This document shows, piece after piece, positions 1 through 7,977 of a stretch of DNA of 64,000 bases; the stretch's first letter is position 1, and every line of letters begins with the position of its first letter. The stretch is from contig NZ_CP071383.1 in NCBI RefSeq assembly GCF_017348915.1, forward strand, positions 62,001-126,000. The letters run 5' to 3'. Source of the stretch: Leclercia pneumoniae. Its GTDB lineage: Bacteria; Pseudomonadota; Gammaproteobacteria; Enterobacterales; Enterobacteriaceae. The notes beneath the pieces were generated by a model, which saw only the letters and a program-made list of their open reading frames with translations, did no database searches and was not told the origin of the DNA. The translations under genes and the position numbers were made by a program.

Positions 1-367
1 GCTGCTGGCTCAACCAGATAGTCTCCTCTTTTATCACCGGATCCAGCTGAAACTGCGACGGATACGGCAGTCTCTCAACAAACCCCACCTGCAGCTCGTA
101 CTCGTACGTTTCGGTCTCTACCGCCAGATTCATCCGCCGCAGCTGGTCGCTGCGCGTCTTGCCGGCCCAGAACACCTTTAAAATCCCGCCCTCGTTCGCC
201 AGCGCCTGAGAAAACTGCCCCTGCGCCGCGCTGTGCATCAGATGGATAGCTTTATAGATGTTTGATTTACCGGTGCCGTTTGGCCCGAAAACGATATTAA
301 GCTGCTCCAGATCCAACGACAGGCGGCGGATGGAGCGGTAGTTTTCGATATGCAGCGTCTTGATCAT
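1..367 (-). CDS. AAA family ATPase, N-terminal part (runs off the left edge)
   Basis: The reverse strand reads from an ATG at 367 as a protein beginning MIKTLHIENYRSIRRL, followed by a P-loop (GPNGTGKSN) near residues 30-38. This N-terminal layout is typical of RecF/SMC-like AAA ATPases that bind and hydrolyse ATP, including the predicted ATPases of the COG4637 type. Only about 122 residues lie in the window, so the Walker B and signature motifs cannot be seen and the function cannot be assigned. It ends the accessory block on the left and is separated from the next gene by a terminator. Confidence 0.75.
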   Translation of the reverse strand, partial: MIKTLHIENYRSIRRLSLDLEQLNIVFGPNGTGKSNIYKAIHLMHSAAQGQFSQALANEGGILKVFWAGKTRSDQLRRMNLAVETETYEYELQVGFVERLPYPSQFQLDPVIKEETIWLSQQ

Positions 368-427
368 GGGGCATTCCCGAAGCGGCGAAAAGACCTGTAT
401 ATATTGCCAGTATTCTTGCGCAAAATG

Positions 428-458
428 CAAAAAAAAGACGACAGTGAGGGTGTCGTCT
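428..458 (-). terminator. Rho-independent terminator after the TudS/YbgA-like gene
   Basis: On the minus strand an 8-bp perfect stem (AGACGACA / TGTCGTCT, 7-nt loop) is followed directly by eight T residues. It lies about 55 bp beyond the stop codon of the gene at 514-1473 and so ends that transcript before the ATPase gene. Confidence 0.85.
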
Positions 459-513
459 AAAGGGGTACAGTATGGGCCTCTGCGGGTCAACGGGGCCTTC
501 GCTTCATTGATAT

Positions 514-1473
514 TTAGCCAGTAGCAAGACGTAAACCTAAATGATTAGGGTAGGGATCAAAGTAGTTTTGCGTCAGCAGATAACTGTGTGGGTGTTCCGC
601 AAGATAATGTTTCAACAGCGTCAGCGGGGCGAGGATCGGTAACAGACCGGCGCGGTAGTTAAGGATCACTTCGCGTAACTCGTCGCGCTGGCGGGCGTTA
701 AGCTGATTACGGAAATAGCCCTGCACGTGCATCAGCACGTTAGTGTGATTCTTGCGCGAGGCGGGTTGCTTCAGGATCGCCATCAGCTTATCCCGGTAAA
801 CCTCGAAAAAGGCGTTCAGGTCGTCCCACTCATACAGCGAGGCAACAAAAGGCCCGATAGCGCGATATCCCGCCTGATGGTGGGACAACAGCTGCAGTTT
901 ATAGCGGCTGTGAAAATCGAGCAGGGCGCGGCGGCTCAGGCCGTTTGCGCGCAGGGTATTCAGTTCATGCAGGGCAAAGACCCGCTCGACAAAGTTCTCG
1001 CGCAGTACGGGATCGTGCAGGCGACCGTCCTCCTCGACGGGCAGCCATGGATACTTCTCCATCAGGGCGGCGGTGAACAGCCCGGTGCCGGCTTTCGCCC
1101 CCCGGTTGCCTTGCTCATCGTATAACCGTACGCGTTCCATGCCGCAGCTCGGAGATTTGGCGCAGACGATAAACCCGGCAAAGTCACTGATGCCCGGCAG
1201 GTAGCTGGCGGCAAAGCTCGCCATTTTCTCTGATACGTCTTCGGTGCTGTCCTTGCTAAAACGCATACGCGTTTCACCGTCGGTGGTCTGGACCAGCCTC
1301 AGCGCCGGGCGCGGTACCGGCAGGCCAATCGCCATTTCAGGGCAAACCGGTTTAAAGCTTACCCACTGGGCCAGCTCGTTCATCACAAAGCCCATGCGTT
1401 TATGACCGCCGTCGAAGCGCACGGCGGACCCGGTTAAACATCCGCTAATTCCGAGTACGGGTTTCGTATTCAT
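514..1473 (-). CDS. DUF523-DUF1722 fusion protein (TudS-like plus YbgA-like)
   Basis: This 319-aa protein has two parts. Residues 1 to about 150 match the DUF523/TudS type, with C12, C44, C104 and C110 in a spacing like that of the three cysteines that hold the Fe-S cluster in thiouracil desulfurase TudS. Residues from about 165 onward match DUF1722, the domain of E. coli YbgA, which is encoded beside photolyase. Family knowledge suggests sulfur removal from thio-nucleobases for the N-terminal half; the role of the DUF1722 half is unknown. The ATG at 1473 has a strong ribosome site (AGGAGGT). It lies near the MerR regulator and blc, a grouping that recurs with photolyase genes in other gammaproteobacteria. 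Function is inferred, not proven. Confidence 0.8.
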   Translation of the reverse strand: MNTKPVLGISGCLTGSAVRFDGGHKRMGFVMNELAQWVSFKPVCPEMAIGLPVPRPALRLVQTTDGETRMRFSKDSTEDVSEKMASFAASYLPGISDFAGFIVCAKSPSCGMERVRLYDEQGNRGAKAGTGLFTAALMEKYPWLPVEEDGRLHDPVLRENFVERVFALHELNTLRANGLSRRALLDFHSRYKLQLLSHHQAGYRAIGPFVASLYEWDDLNAFFEVYRDKLMAILKQPASRKNHTNVLMHVQGYFRNQLNARQRDELREVILNYRAGLLPILAPLTLLKHYLAEHPHSYLLTQNYFDPYPNHLGLRLATG

Positions 1474-1599
1474 GGTGTGCTACCTCCTAAGCCTTTCTTA
1501 AAACTTACACACCATGAATAATTTGTCCAAGTATTCGCAGAATTATTTTGTTATAACTTGCGATATCAGAAGGTTACGAAACCACTTTTTTGTAAGCGA

Positions 1600-2013
1600 T
1601 CAGCTGCCTTTGTAGGTTGAATAGCCATACTGGCTAAGCAGCAGTGGGATGTGCAGTTTTTCGTTGGTGCGAGTAACGGTGAAGAGCACCGGGATCTCAG
1701 GGAAGAAGCTGTCGGCCTTCTGGCTTTTGAAATAGTCGCCCGTTTTGAAGACAACGCGATAAACGCCCGGCTCCATCTCCTTGTCCTGCGGATAGAGTGA
1801 TTTGATGCGGCCATCCTGGTCCGTTTTACCGCTGGCAAGCTGAGCCCAGTTACCCTGCTGCTCTTTTTCCAGGGTAACGGTCACGTCAGACGAGGGGACA
1901 CCTGTCTGCTGATTAAGAATATGCACGCTAAGCGTACCGACCGGGGCGCTAAAGGCGGCAGGGGCGAAAGCGAGGGAGGACAACATCAGCAGTGCGGCAC
2001 TTTTTTTCATCAT
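1600..2013 (-). CDS. hiuH: Hydroxyisourate hydrolase, periplasmic (transthyretin-like)
   Basis: The 137-aa precursor has a Sec signal peptide (residues 1 to about 22, cleavage probably after FSA) and a transthyretin-like fold. It hydrolyses 5-hydroxyisourate, the product of urate oxidation, to OHCU. The family's active-site residues are visible: H31, R69, H121 and the C-terminal YKGS tail, where YRGS is the usual form. It is the periplasmic type found in enterobacteria. A second in-frame methionine (M1-M2) leaves the exact start uncertain by one codon. It lies downstream of the MerR regulator on the same strand, with an 83-bp gap. No other purine-degradation gene is visible, so it may act alone in the periplasm. 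Confidence 0.92.
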   Translation of the reverse strand: MMKKSAALLMLSSLAFAPAAFSAPVGTLSVHILNQQTGVPSSDVTVTLEKEQQGNWAQLASGKTDQDGRIKSLYPQDKEMEPGVYRVVFKTGDYFKSQKADSFFPEIPVLFTVTRTNEKLHIPLLLSQYGYSTYKGS

Positions 2014-2096
2014 GAATTCCTGTGTTTTGATAAGTAACAGGAAAACGTTAGCACTCTGGCGAAAAGAAAATATTCAACTTTTCGTGATAACTGGCG

Positions 2097-2822
2097 CTAG
2101 AGGATGACCACCTCAAGCGCGACTGCCTGCTGCCACTGCTCTATCTGTTTTTTTCGGGCGGCGCTCAGTTTGCCGCTGGCGATCAGCAGCCATTTGCGCT
2201 CCGGCAATATCTCGGGTGCCAGGGCGGCTGGCGGGATGGGCAGCACATCGATACGGTGACCCTGCCCGGTGCGTTTTAAGGCTTCGAGCCAGATTTCACA
2301 GGGATCGCTCAGGTGCCAGCCGGTAATTAAATAGTTGTCGCCAGGGGCTTTTTTATCCCCTTCAAGGCAGAACGAGGTGTAGGCAATGATAATGCCGTCG
2401 AGGATCTCACGCAGGGTCATCATTGCCGGCACGCGCGCCGAGACCTGGCTGCGCAGCGGACGCAATACTTCGGTGACCAGCTCTGGTCTGGGGTATTCCC
2501 GGCCGGCGTTGTACACCAACTGGCGCAGGGCATCGATTTTGCCCTCTTTCAGACGCTGCAGCATGCTCTCCTGGAGCGTCTGCCAGTTGTTGGTACGCCG
2601 CGCGGTAGGGCGCTCGAGCAGGGGTTTAACCTGGCCAATCGGCACCCCTTTTTTTACCCAGTCGAGGATTTTAAGCGCTTGCTGAACATCCTCTTCGCTG
2701 TACTGACGGTGGCCGCCATCGGTACGCAGCGGTTTAAGCAAACCGTAGCGGCGCTGCCACGCGCGCAGCGTGGTGGCTGTAATGCCACAAAGTTTGGCGA
2801 ATTCGCCAATGGAGTAAGCCAT
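2097..2822 (-). CDS. MerR-family regulator, MlrA/BluR type
   Basis: This 241-aa protein starts with a MerR winged HTH (residues 3 to about 70: SIGEFAKLCGIT...LRAWQRRYGLLKP...GGHRQY), nearly the same as that of E. coli MlrA and BluR. The 150-residue C-terminal region also aligns with those regulators and resembles a degenerate cobalamin-binding-like fold. The length matches (243 aa for both E. coli proteins). MlrA controls csgD and biofilm; BluR controls blue-light response genes. This copy is divergent from blc, so it probably regulates blc and perhaps its own operon with hiuH. Which ligand it senses, and whether it is a third paralogue, cannot be told from sequence. Confidence 0.85.
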   Translation of the reverse strand: MAYSIGEFAKLCGITATTLRAWQRRYGLLKPLRTDGGHRQYSEEDVQQALKILDWVKKGVPIGQVKPLLERPTARRTNNWQTLQESMLQRLKEGKIDALRQLVYNAGREYPRPELVTEVLRPLRSQVSARVPAMMTLREILDGIIIAYTSFCLEGDKKAPGDNYLITGWHLSDPCEIWLEALKRTGQGHRIDVLPIPPAALAPEILPERKWLLIASGKLSAARKKQIEQWQQAVALEVVIL

Positions 2823-2933
2823 GCGCCTGTCCGGTGAGAAAGAATAATCTCAATATACTACGAATATTTGTATCCGGAATGAAGCAGTCGACCTCTGCAC
2901 TACACTTACATCACGCAAACGAAAGGAGCTCAC

Positions 2934-3458
2934 ATGAAATTATGGCCAGTTGTGACCGGTGTGGCGATCGCGCTGACGCTGGTAGCGTGCAAAACGCCCA
3001 CCCCGCCGAAAGGGGTGCAGCCGATTACCCATTTTGATGCCTCGCGCTATCTCGGCAAATGGTATGAAATCGCCCGCCTGGAAAACCGCTTCGAACGCGG
3101 ACTGGAGCAGGTGACTGCCACCTACGGCCAGCGCAGCGACGGCGGTATTAGCGTGCTGAACCGGGGTTACGATCCACGTAAACAAAAATGGAACGAAAGC
3201 GAAGGCAAAGCGTACTTTACCGGTGCGCCGACCACCGCCGCCCTGAAGGTGTCATTCTTTGGGCCTTTCTACGGCGGGTATAACGTGATTGCCCTGGATG
3301 ATGAGTATAAATATGCGCTGGTAAGCGGCCCGAACCGTGATTACCTGTGGATCCTGGCGCGTACGCCAACCATCCCGGATAAGGTGAAAGACGATTACGT
3401 GCACATCGCCCGTAGCCTCGGCTTCCGCGTCGATCAGCTGGTCTGGGTGAAACACTAA
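2934..3458 (+). CDS. blc: Outer membrane lipoprotein Blc (bacterial lipocalin)
   Basis: The 174-aa protein has a lipoprotein signal peptide with lipobox LVAC (lipidation at C19). The lipocalin signature GKWYEIAR is at residues 41-48, and the conserved segments SEGKAYFTGAPT and KVSFFGPFYGGYNVIALD follow. Blc is anchored in the outer membrane and binds lysophospholipids or fatty acids, usually in stationary phase or envelope stress. Residue +2 after the cysteine is Lys, not Asp, in line with outer-membrane sorting. A strong ribosome site (AAAGGAG) precedes the ATG. It is transcribed divergently from the MerR regulator; in E. coli blc sits elsewhere (near ampC), so this location is part of the accessory cluster. 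Confidence 0.93.
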   Translation: MKLWPVVTGVAIALTLVACKTPTPPKGVQPITHFDASRYLGKWYEIARLENRFERGLEQVTATYGQRSDGGISVLNRGYDPRKQKWNESEGKAYFTGAPTTAALKVSFFGPFYGGYNVIALDDEYKYALVSGPNRDYLWILARTPTIPDKVKDDYVHIARSLGFRVDQLVWVKH

Positions 3459-3545
3459 CCCAGGCGGGAATTCGTGCTTTCTTCGTAGGGTAATGCTGCC
3501 AGGCATGAATACACTTCCGTTATCGGCCAAACGGGAGACAACGAC

Positions 3546-4547
3546 ATGACCTGGCAAGCCTATCGCGGTAAAGCACCTGCAAACATGACCATTTACAGCG
3601 CCTCGTTTCCCGATGTCAGTGATAAATGGCCGATGAAAGACGAAACGACCCGGGAAATTAACGCCATCGATCGGGCGCTGAAGGCCGACCCGTCCCTGCA
3701 GCCGCCGCTGATTGAGCAGGGAGACCGCGGTGAGTTAACGCTGATCGCCCAACATGCCTGGTCGCAGGAGGCATTCCGTCATCGCCCGGCGCTGGCGGCC
3801 TGGCGCGTGCGGTTGGTGCCCTCGGCGCTGGCGTTGTTTGCGGTGCAAAACCCTCTGGAGGATAAACTGCCGGAAGGGACGGTAATGGACAGCGCCAGCC
3901 GCCAGTGGTTTATCCACGCCAACGATGCCATTGGCGTGCGTTCCCGCGCCCGGGTGCTGGCGACGCTGGTGGACAAATACATCCATAACGATATCGAGAG
4001 CGACTGGGTGAGCCTGGCCAGCGGCGCGGCCATCCCGGTGCTGGAGGCGCTGTGTGCCGCGAAGCTCGATGGACAGAAGGTGCATCTTTCGCTGGTTGAT
4101 GACGACCCCGTCGCCCTGCGCTGGGCCGAGACCATGGCGGCTCAGCAGAGGCTGGTCGTGGGCGAGCAGATCACCCTGCTGCGCCGGAATCTGGTGTATC
4201 ACCTGATCCGTAACGACGATCTGGTGCTGGAGCTGGGGGAGCAGCAGGCCGAGCTGGTGGATGCTCTGGGCATCTTCGAATACTTTAACCATGACGATGC
4301 CGTGACCTTTCTAAAACGCGCTCTGCGGCTGGTGAAGCCCGGCGGAGCGGTGATCCTGTCAAACATGCTGAATACCAGCCCACAGATCGATTTTGCCCTG
4401 CGCTGCATTGGCTGGCAGCACCTCTTCCCACGTTCCTTAGACGAGCTGCAGGAGATACATCTCGCTGCCGGCGTGCCGGTAGAAAATGTCACCGTGGTCG
4501 TGCCTGAAGATGGGGTCTATGCGGTGATGGAGGTGCGGCTGCCCTGA
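3546..4547 (+). CDS. Putative class I SAM-dependent methyltransferase
   Basis: I recognise a Rossmann methyltransferase core but no named family. The 333-aa protein has a glycine-containing motif I (VSLASGAA, residues 155-162) followed by an acidic strand end (LVDDD, about 183-187) that would bind the SAM ribose. A later LRLVKPGGAVILSN segment is typical of post-motif III in class I enzymes. The first 120 residues are a separate N-terminal region of unknown role. The substrate cannot be predicted. It lies 87 bp after blc on the same strand, so co-transcription is possible, and 200 bp before the GTPase operon. Confidence 0.75.
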   Translation: MTWQAYRGKAPANMTIYSASFPDVSDKWPMKDETTREINAIDRALKADPSLQPPLIEQGDRGELTLIAQHAWSQEAFRHRPALAAWRVRLVPSALALFAVQNPLEDKLPEGTVMDSASRQWFIHANDAIGVRSRARVLATLVDKYIHNDIESDWVSLASGAAIPVLEALCAAKLDGQKVHLSLVDDDPVALRWAETMAAQQRLVVGEQITLLRRNLVYHLIRNDDLVLELGEQQAELVDALGIFEYFNHDDAVTFLKRALRLVKPGGAVILSNMLNTSPQIDFALRCIGWQHLFPRSLDELQEIHLAAGVPVENVTVVVPEDGVYAVMEVRLP

Positions 4548-4748
4548 ACCGCGCGCAGATAATCGCTGTTTCGTTGCGTAAAACTCCCTTTGCACTGACA
4601 CGGACTGTCAGCGGCCTGTCTTACTCTTCTCGCTATCGTTACCACCAAAATTCGCAGGGTTACTGCAGTTTTCGGATGGTATGCCGTTAATAACTCTTAA
4701 TACGCAACGTCCTCAAAAATAACTCATTAACGTAGCGAGATATTTATC

Positions 4749-5582
4749 ATGGCTGATGTCAGTACCTCTCCACACGCCTCGTTATTACACAAGGCGGATG
4801 CCTTGCTGGAACAGCAACTCGCCCCCGGAAAACCGGTTGTCGCCGCCTGGGGATTAATGAATGCCGGTAAAAGCTTCCTGTTGAATATGTTAACGAACCA
4901 TATTCAGACGGAATGTTTTCGCACTAACGACATTCGTGAAACGGCGGAACTCAAAGAGTGTGAGACTGAAGATTTTATCTTTCTGGACACCCCAGGCCTG
5001 GATGCCAACAACGCCGACGATCTGATTGCCCTGCAGGGGGCAGCAAAGGCCGACATCGTGCTATTTGTCCACCAGCCCCAGGGTGAGCTGGAGAAGATTG
5101 AGATCGATTTTTTGCGCCAGTTAAAAGACTCGTTTGGCCAGTATGCCGAGCAAAACATCATCCTTGTACTCAGCAAAGCGGACGTAGAAAGCGCCGAAAG
5201 CATTGCGGCGATTGAAAAACGCATGCTGGAACAGTGCCGCGACGATCTCGGTTTTACGCCGCGCTGCTATGCCCTGTCTGGTTCCCGTTTCCAGGCCGGG
5301 GTGACGCAGAAACAAGACGGCCTGATCCGCGCCAGCCACCTTTTCGATCTCGCTCAGCATCTGGATGCGCTGAACACTGACGCCTACGCCGTAAAACGCG
5401 AGCGCCAGCGGGTGGCGATTGAAGAGATCCTCGCCGAGTTTATGCAGGCCGAGCACGCGCTGCAGGAGAAGCAGGCGCAAATTCATCAGCAAATCAACAG
5501 CGGTTTCCAGCCCTTCAATACGATCATGACCGATTTCCGCGGCTGGATGAAAAACACCCTCAAAAAATTCCCGGCTGTCTAA
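4749..5582 (+). CDS. Small dynamin-superfamily/GTPase protein, first gene of GTPase operon
   Basis: This 277-aa protein has the G-motifs of a TRAFAC GTPase: G1 GLMNAGKS (residues 35-42), G3 DTPG (80-83) and G4 SKAD (142-145). The C-terminal third is rich in Gln, Glu and Ala and is probably helical (about residues 205-250). There is no signal peptide or transmembrane segment. The NAGKS form of the P-loop is shared with the third GTPase of the operon (7978-9627). Together with the following genes the layout recalls the LeoABC dynamins of enterotoxigenic E. coli, but homology is inferred from architecture only. Eleven bases separate it from the next gene, which indicates one transcript. Confidence 0.8.
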   Translation: MADVSTSPHASLLHKADALLEQQLAPGKPVVAAWGLMNAGKSFLLNMLTNHIQTECFRTNDIRETAELKECETEDFIFLDTPGLDANNADDLIALQGAAKADIVLFVHQPQGELEKIEIDFLRQLKDSFGQYAEQNIILVLSKADVESAESIAAIEKRMLEQCRDDLGFTPRCYALSGSRFQAGVTQKQDGLIRASHLFDLAQHLDALNTDAYAVKRERQRVAIEEILAEFMQAEHALQEKQAQIHQQINSGFQPFNTIMTDFRGWMKNTLKKFPAV

Positions 5583-5593
5583 GGAGCGCGAAA

Positions 5594-6130
5594 ATGGCAT
5601 TACCCTGGTTAATTGGTGCAGCGGTGCTGGGCGTGGGCGCATTAATCGCCTCTTCGTCCAGCGATGATGACAGCTCGAATGGCAATGGCGACGACGAAGA
5701 GCGCAAACGCCGGGAACGAGCAGAACGTGAGCGCCGCGAACGCGAGCAAAAAGAGGAGCGCGAAACCATTAAGGCCTCGCTTCAAAACGTCGGCACGCTG
5801 CGCGCTGACGACTTAAAGCAGGCGCTCTCCGGCTGGGTTGAGGTGCACTATCAGAGCACATCGCCCTTTAAAGCCAACGTGCTGGCAACGGGTAAGCAGT
5901 ATCAGCGCGTGGTGGCAGAACATTTTACCGAAAGCCATGAGCTAACCTTCCTGGACGCCAAAACGCGCCAGAACCTGAATGCGTTGGAATCCTGCTACGA
6001 CGTGGAACTGACCATGACCGAAGACTTTTATGACGTGGTTGATACCCTGATAGATTGCCAGGTCCAGCTTGAGACACTGCAAGTTTATCGCGAACAATTT
6101 GAACGTATTCGCCAGCATTTGCGCGGCTAA
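5594..6130 (+). CDS. Small membrane-anchored charged protein in GTPase operon
   Basis: This 178-aa protein is not recognised. Residues 4-20 form a short hydrophobic segment rich in Ala, Gly, Val and Leu, followed by an Asp/Ser/Asn linker (about 21-35). A strongly charged Arg/Glu helix (about 36-60) comes next and could be a coiled coil or lipid-contacting arm. The rest is a soluble domain of about 115 residues with an acidic region near 135-155. The layout suggests an inner-membrane anchor or adaptor for the GTPases encoded on either side. A ribosome site (AAGGAG) precedes the ATG. Sixteen bases separate it from the next start, so it belongs to the same operon. Confidence 0.75.
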   Translation: MALPWLIGAAVLGVGALIASSSSDDDSSNGNGDDEERKRRERAERERREREQKEERETIKASLQNVGTLRADDLKQALSGWVEVHYQSTSPFKANVLATGKQYQRVVAEHFTESHELTFLDAKTRQNLNALESCYDVELTMTEDFYDVVDTLIDCQVQLETLQVYREQFERIRQHLRG

Positions 6131-6146
6131 GCAGACAGGAATAAAG

Positions 6147-7976
6147 ATGAGTAACGAGATGCTTCGCGAGGATCTTCTAACCTCTTTCGAAACGCTGGAG
6201 ATGCAGTTCGCCTCTTCATTAGAGCAGGCTAAAGAGCTGGATAAAGCCTTTGCGGCTCACTACAGCCAGTTTCATTCTAACCTTGCCGGGCTGCTGGCCG
6301 ACGCGCAGGAGAAATTACCTGAGACCAGCCCGTTAAGCCAGTCGCTGGCGGGGTTTATCAACGGCCTGAAAGAGATCGACAGCGGCTGGAAAGCAAAGCT
6401 GGATAATCAGAACAAGGGGCTGAGTTTCCGGAAAAACTTTGAAGATTCGCTGCTGGTCTATGTTTACGGCAAGGTGAAGTCGGGTAAAAGCTCGCTGGGC
6501 AATTATATGGCCTGGGGCCATACCAACCCGACTCCGGCCCAGCAGGCCGGGAATACCACGCTGAAATATGACTCCCACGTCAATACGGACGCAGAGAACG
6601 GTGATGCGCATAACGAAGCGGCGCTGCAGGGCAAATTTCGCGTGGATGCCACCGAGGCGACCAGCTCGATTCAGAGCTTCCGTCTGCCGGGGCTGACCTG
6701 GGTGGACTCCCCTGGCCTGCACTCGGTGCGTTCGCAAAACGGCGAGCTGGCGAAAGCGCACGCCGACCATGCTGACCTGATCCTCTACACCATGAAATCG
6801 GATGCGCCGGGACGCGCCAGCGATTTAAACGAGATCCGTCAACTGCTGGGGAAAGAGAAGGAGATCATGTTGCTGCTGACGGGCAGCGATAAAAAGCAGC
6901 ATGGCTGGGATGAGGTCAATGAGGTGCCTGTCGATATCTGCGTGATGAAACCAGCGCAGGATCGCCAGATGCAGCAGGATTTCGTAAAGCGCGAGCTGGA
7001 GGCAGAGGGCGTTGATACCGGGCGTGTGCAAGTACTGTCCCTTTCCGCCCGCTATGCCGAACTGCACGGGAATGACCCGGCGGCCATCGCCGACAGCGGC
7101 ATGGGGCAGCTATTTACCCGCCTGAAGCAAATCTCGCAGGAAGAGGGCGTCCGCATGAAGCGTGCGGTGCCGATGACGAATTTCAAAAACTTCCTCTCCG
7201 GCTGCCTGGTGGAAGTGGAGAAATATCAGGCGTTGACGGCATCTCTGGCTACGATGATTGCGACGGTCGACCAGGACGTAAAAAAACAGATTACCCCGGC
7301 CGTACGCCTTGCCCAGTCTGAATTACGTCAAACCATTCAGGCCAGTTTTAACGAGCTGGCCGCCAGCCGCGACGACGAAGCCGGGCTGAATAGCGCCCTG
7401 CTAGCCGCACAAAAAAGATGGGACAGCCGGATGGCGACCCTCACCGGGGATGCGCTGGAGGCGATCCTGAACAAGGCGATGAAGGCCTTTAAATCAGCGG
7501 TTGTCACCACCTGGACCTCCTCCTCGCTCACGCTGCCTGCCTTCTCGGTAGAAAAAGTGACCGAGCAGATCCCTGAAGGCTACACCAAAAGCACGCGTAG
7601 CCGTAACGGTGGGCTGGGGGCATTGATCGGCGGCGGCATTGGGATGCTGCTTGGGCCTGCGGGCGCGGCCATAGGCGCCACTCTCGGGGCCGGGCTGGGA
7701 TCGATGACCGGAGACAGCGCCCAACAAACCACCCGCACCATTGAAATGGTGGTGGGAGATAACCTCAGCGAAGTCCGTAACCGGATCCTGAGCCTTTACC
7801 TGGACGGTATCGAAAACGAGATCACCACTCAGGTTGGTACGCTCTTAAGCACCTTACTCAACGAGATGGAGAAGGACTGTAGCCAGCTAAATCATGAAGT
7901 GGAACAGTTTAAGCGGGCGATTGGCAGACTGAAGCAGCAAGCAGAGCAGCAATTAACGAGTGAGGGGAACGCATAA
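6147..7976 (+). CDS. Dynamin-like GTPase with glycine-rich membrane segment
   Basis: The ATG at 6147 is chosen because it lies just past the preceding stop and is preceded by an AGGA ribosome site; an upstream in-frame start would overlap the previous gene. The 609-aa product has an N-terminal helical region (1-100), P-loop GKVKSGKS (108-115) and G3 DSPG. The G4 region, LTGSDKK, is not a clean N/TKxD. A long helical stalk follows, then a glycine-zipper hydrophobic hairpin (about residues 488-520: GALIGGGIGMLLGPAGAAIG...). A second helical stretch ends the protein. This is the expected pattern of a bacterial dynamin-like protein that inserts a paddle into membrane. It is flanked by two other GTPase genes. 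Confidence 0.82.
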   Translation: MSNEMLREDLLTSFETLEMQFASSLEQAKELDKAFAAHYSQFHSNLAGLLADAQEKLPETSPLSQSLAGFINGLKEIDSGWKAKLDNQNKGLSFRKNFEDSLLVYVYGKVKSGKSSLGNYMAWGHTNPTPAQQAGNTTLKYDSHVNTDAENGDAHNEAALQGKFRVDATEATSSIQSFRLPGLTWVDSPGLHSVRSQNGELAKAHADHADLILYTMKSDAPGRASDLNEIRQLLGKEKEIMLLLTGSDKKQHGWDEVNEVPVDICVMKPAQDRQMQQDFVKRELEAEGVDTGRVQVLSLSARYAELHGNDPAAIADSGMGQLFTRLKQISQEEGVRMKRAVPMTNFKNFLSGCLVEVEKYQALTASLATMIATVDQDVKKQITPAVRLAQSELRQTIQASFNELAASRDDEAGLNSALLAAQKRWDSRMATLTGDALEAILNKAMKAFKSAVVTTWTSSSLTLPAFSVEKVTEQIPEGYTKSTRSRNGGLGALIGGGIGMLLGPAGAAIGATLGAGLGSMTGDSAQQTTRTIEMVVGDNLSEVRNRILSLYLDGIENEITTQVGTLLSTLLNEMEKDCSQLNHEVEQFKRAIGRLKQQAEQQLTSEGNA

Positions 7977-7977
7977 T

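Noticed and set aside
2834..3037. Short frame overlapping the start of blc
   Set aside because: It overlaps the divergent promoter and the blc signal peptide in another frame.
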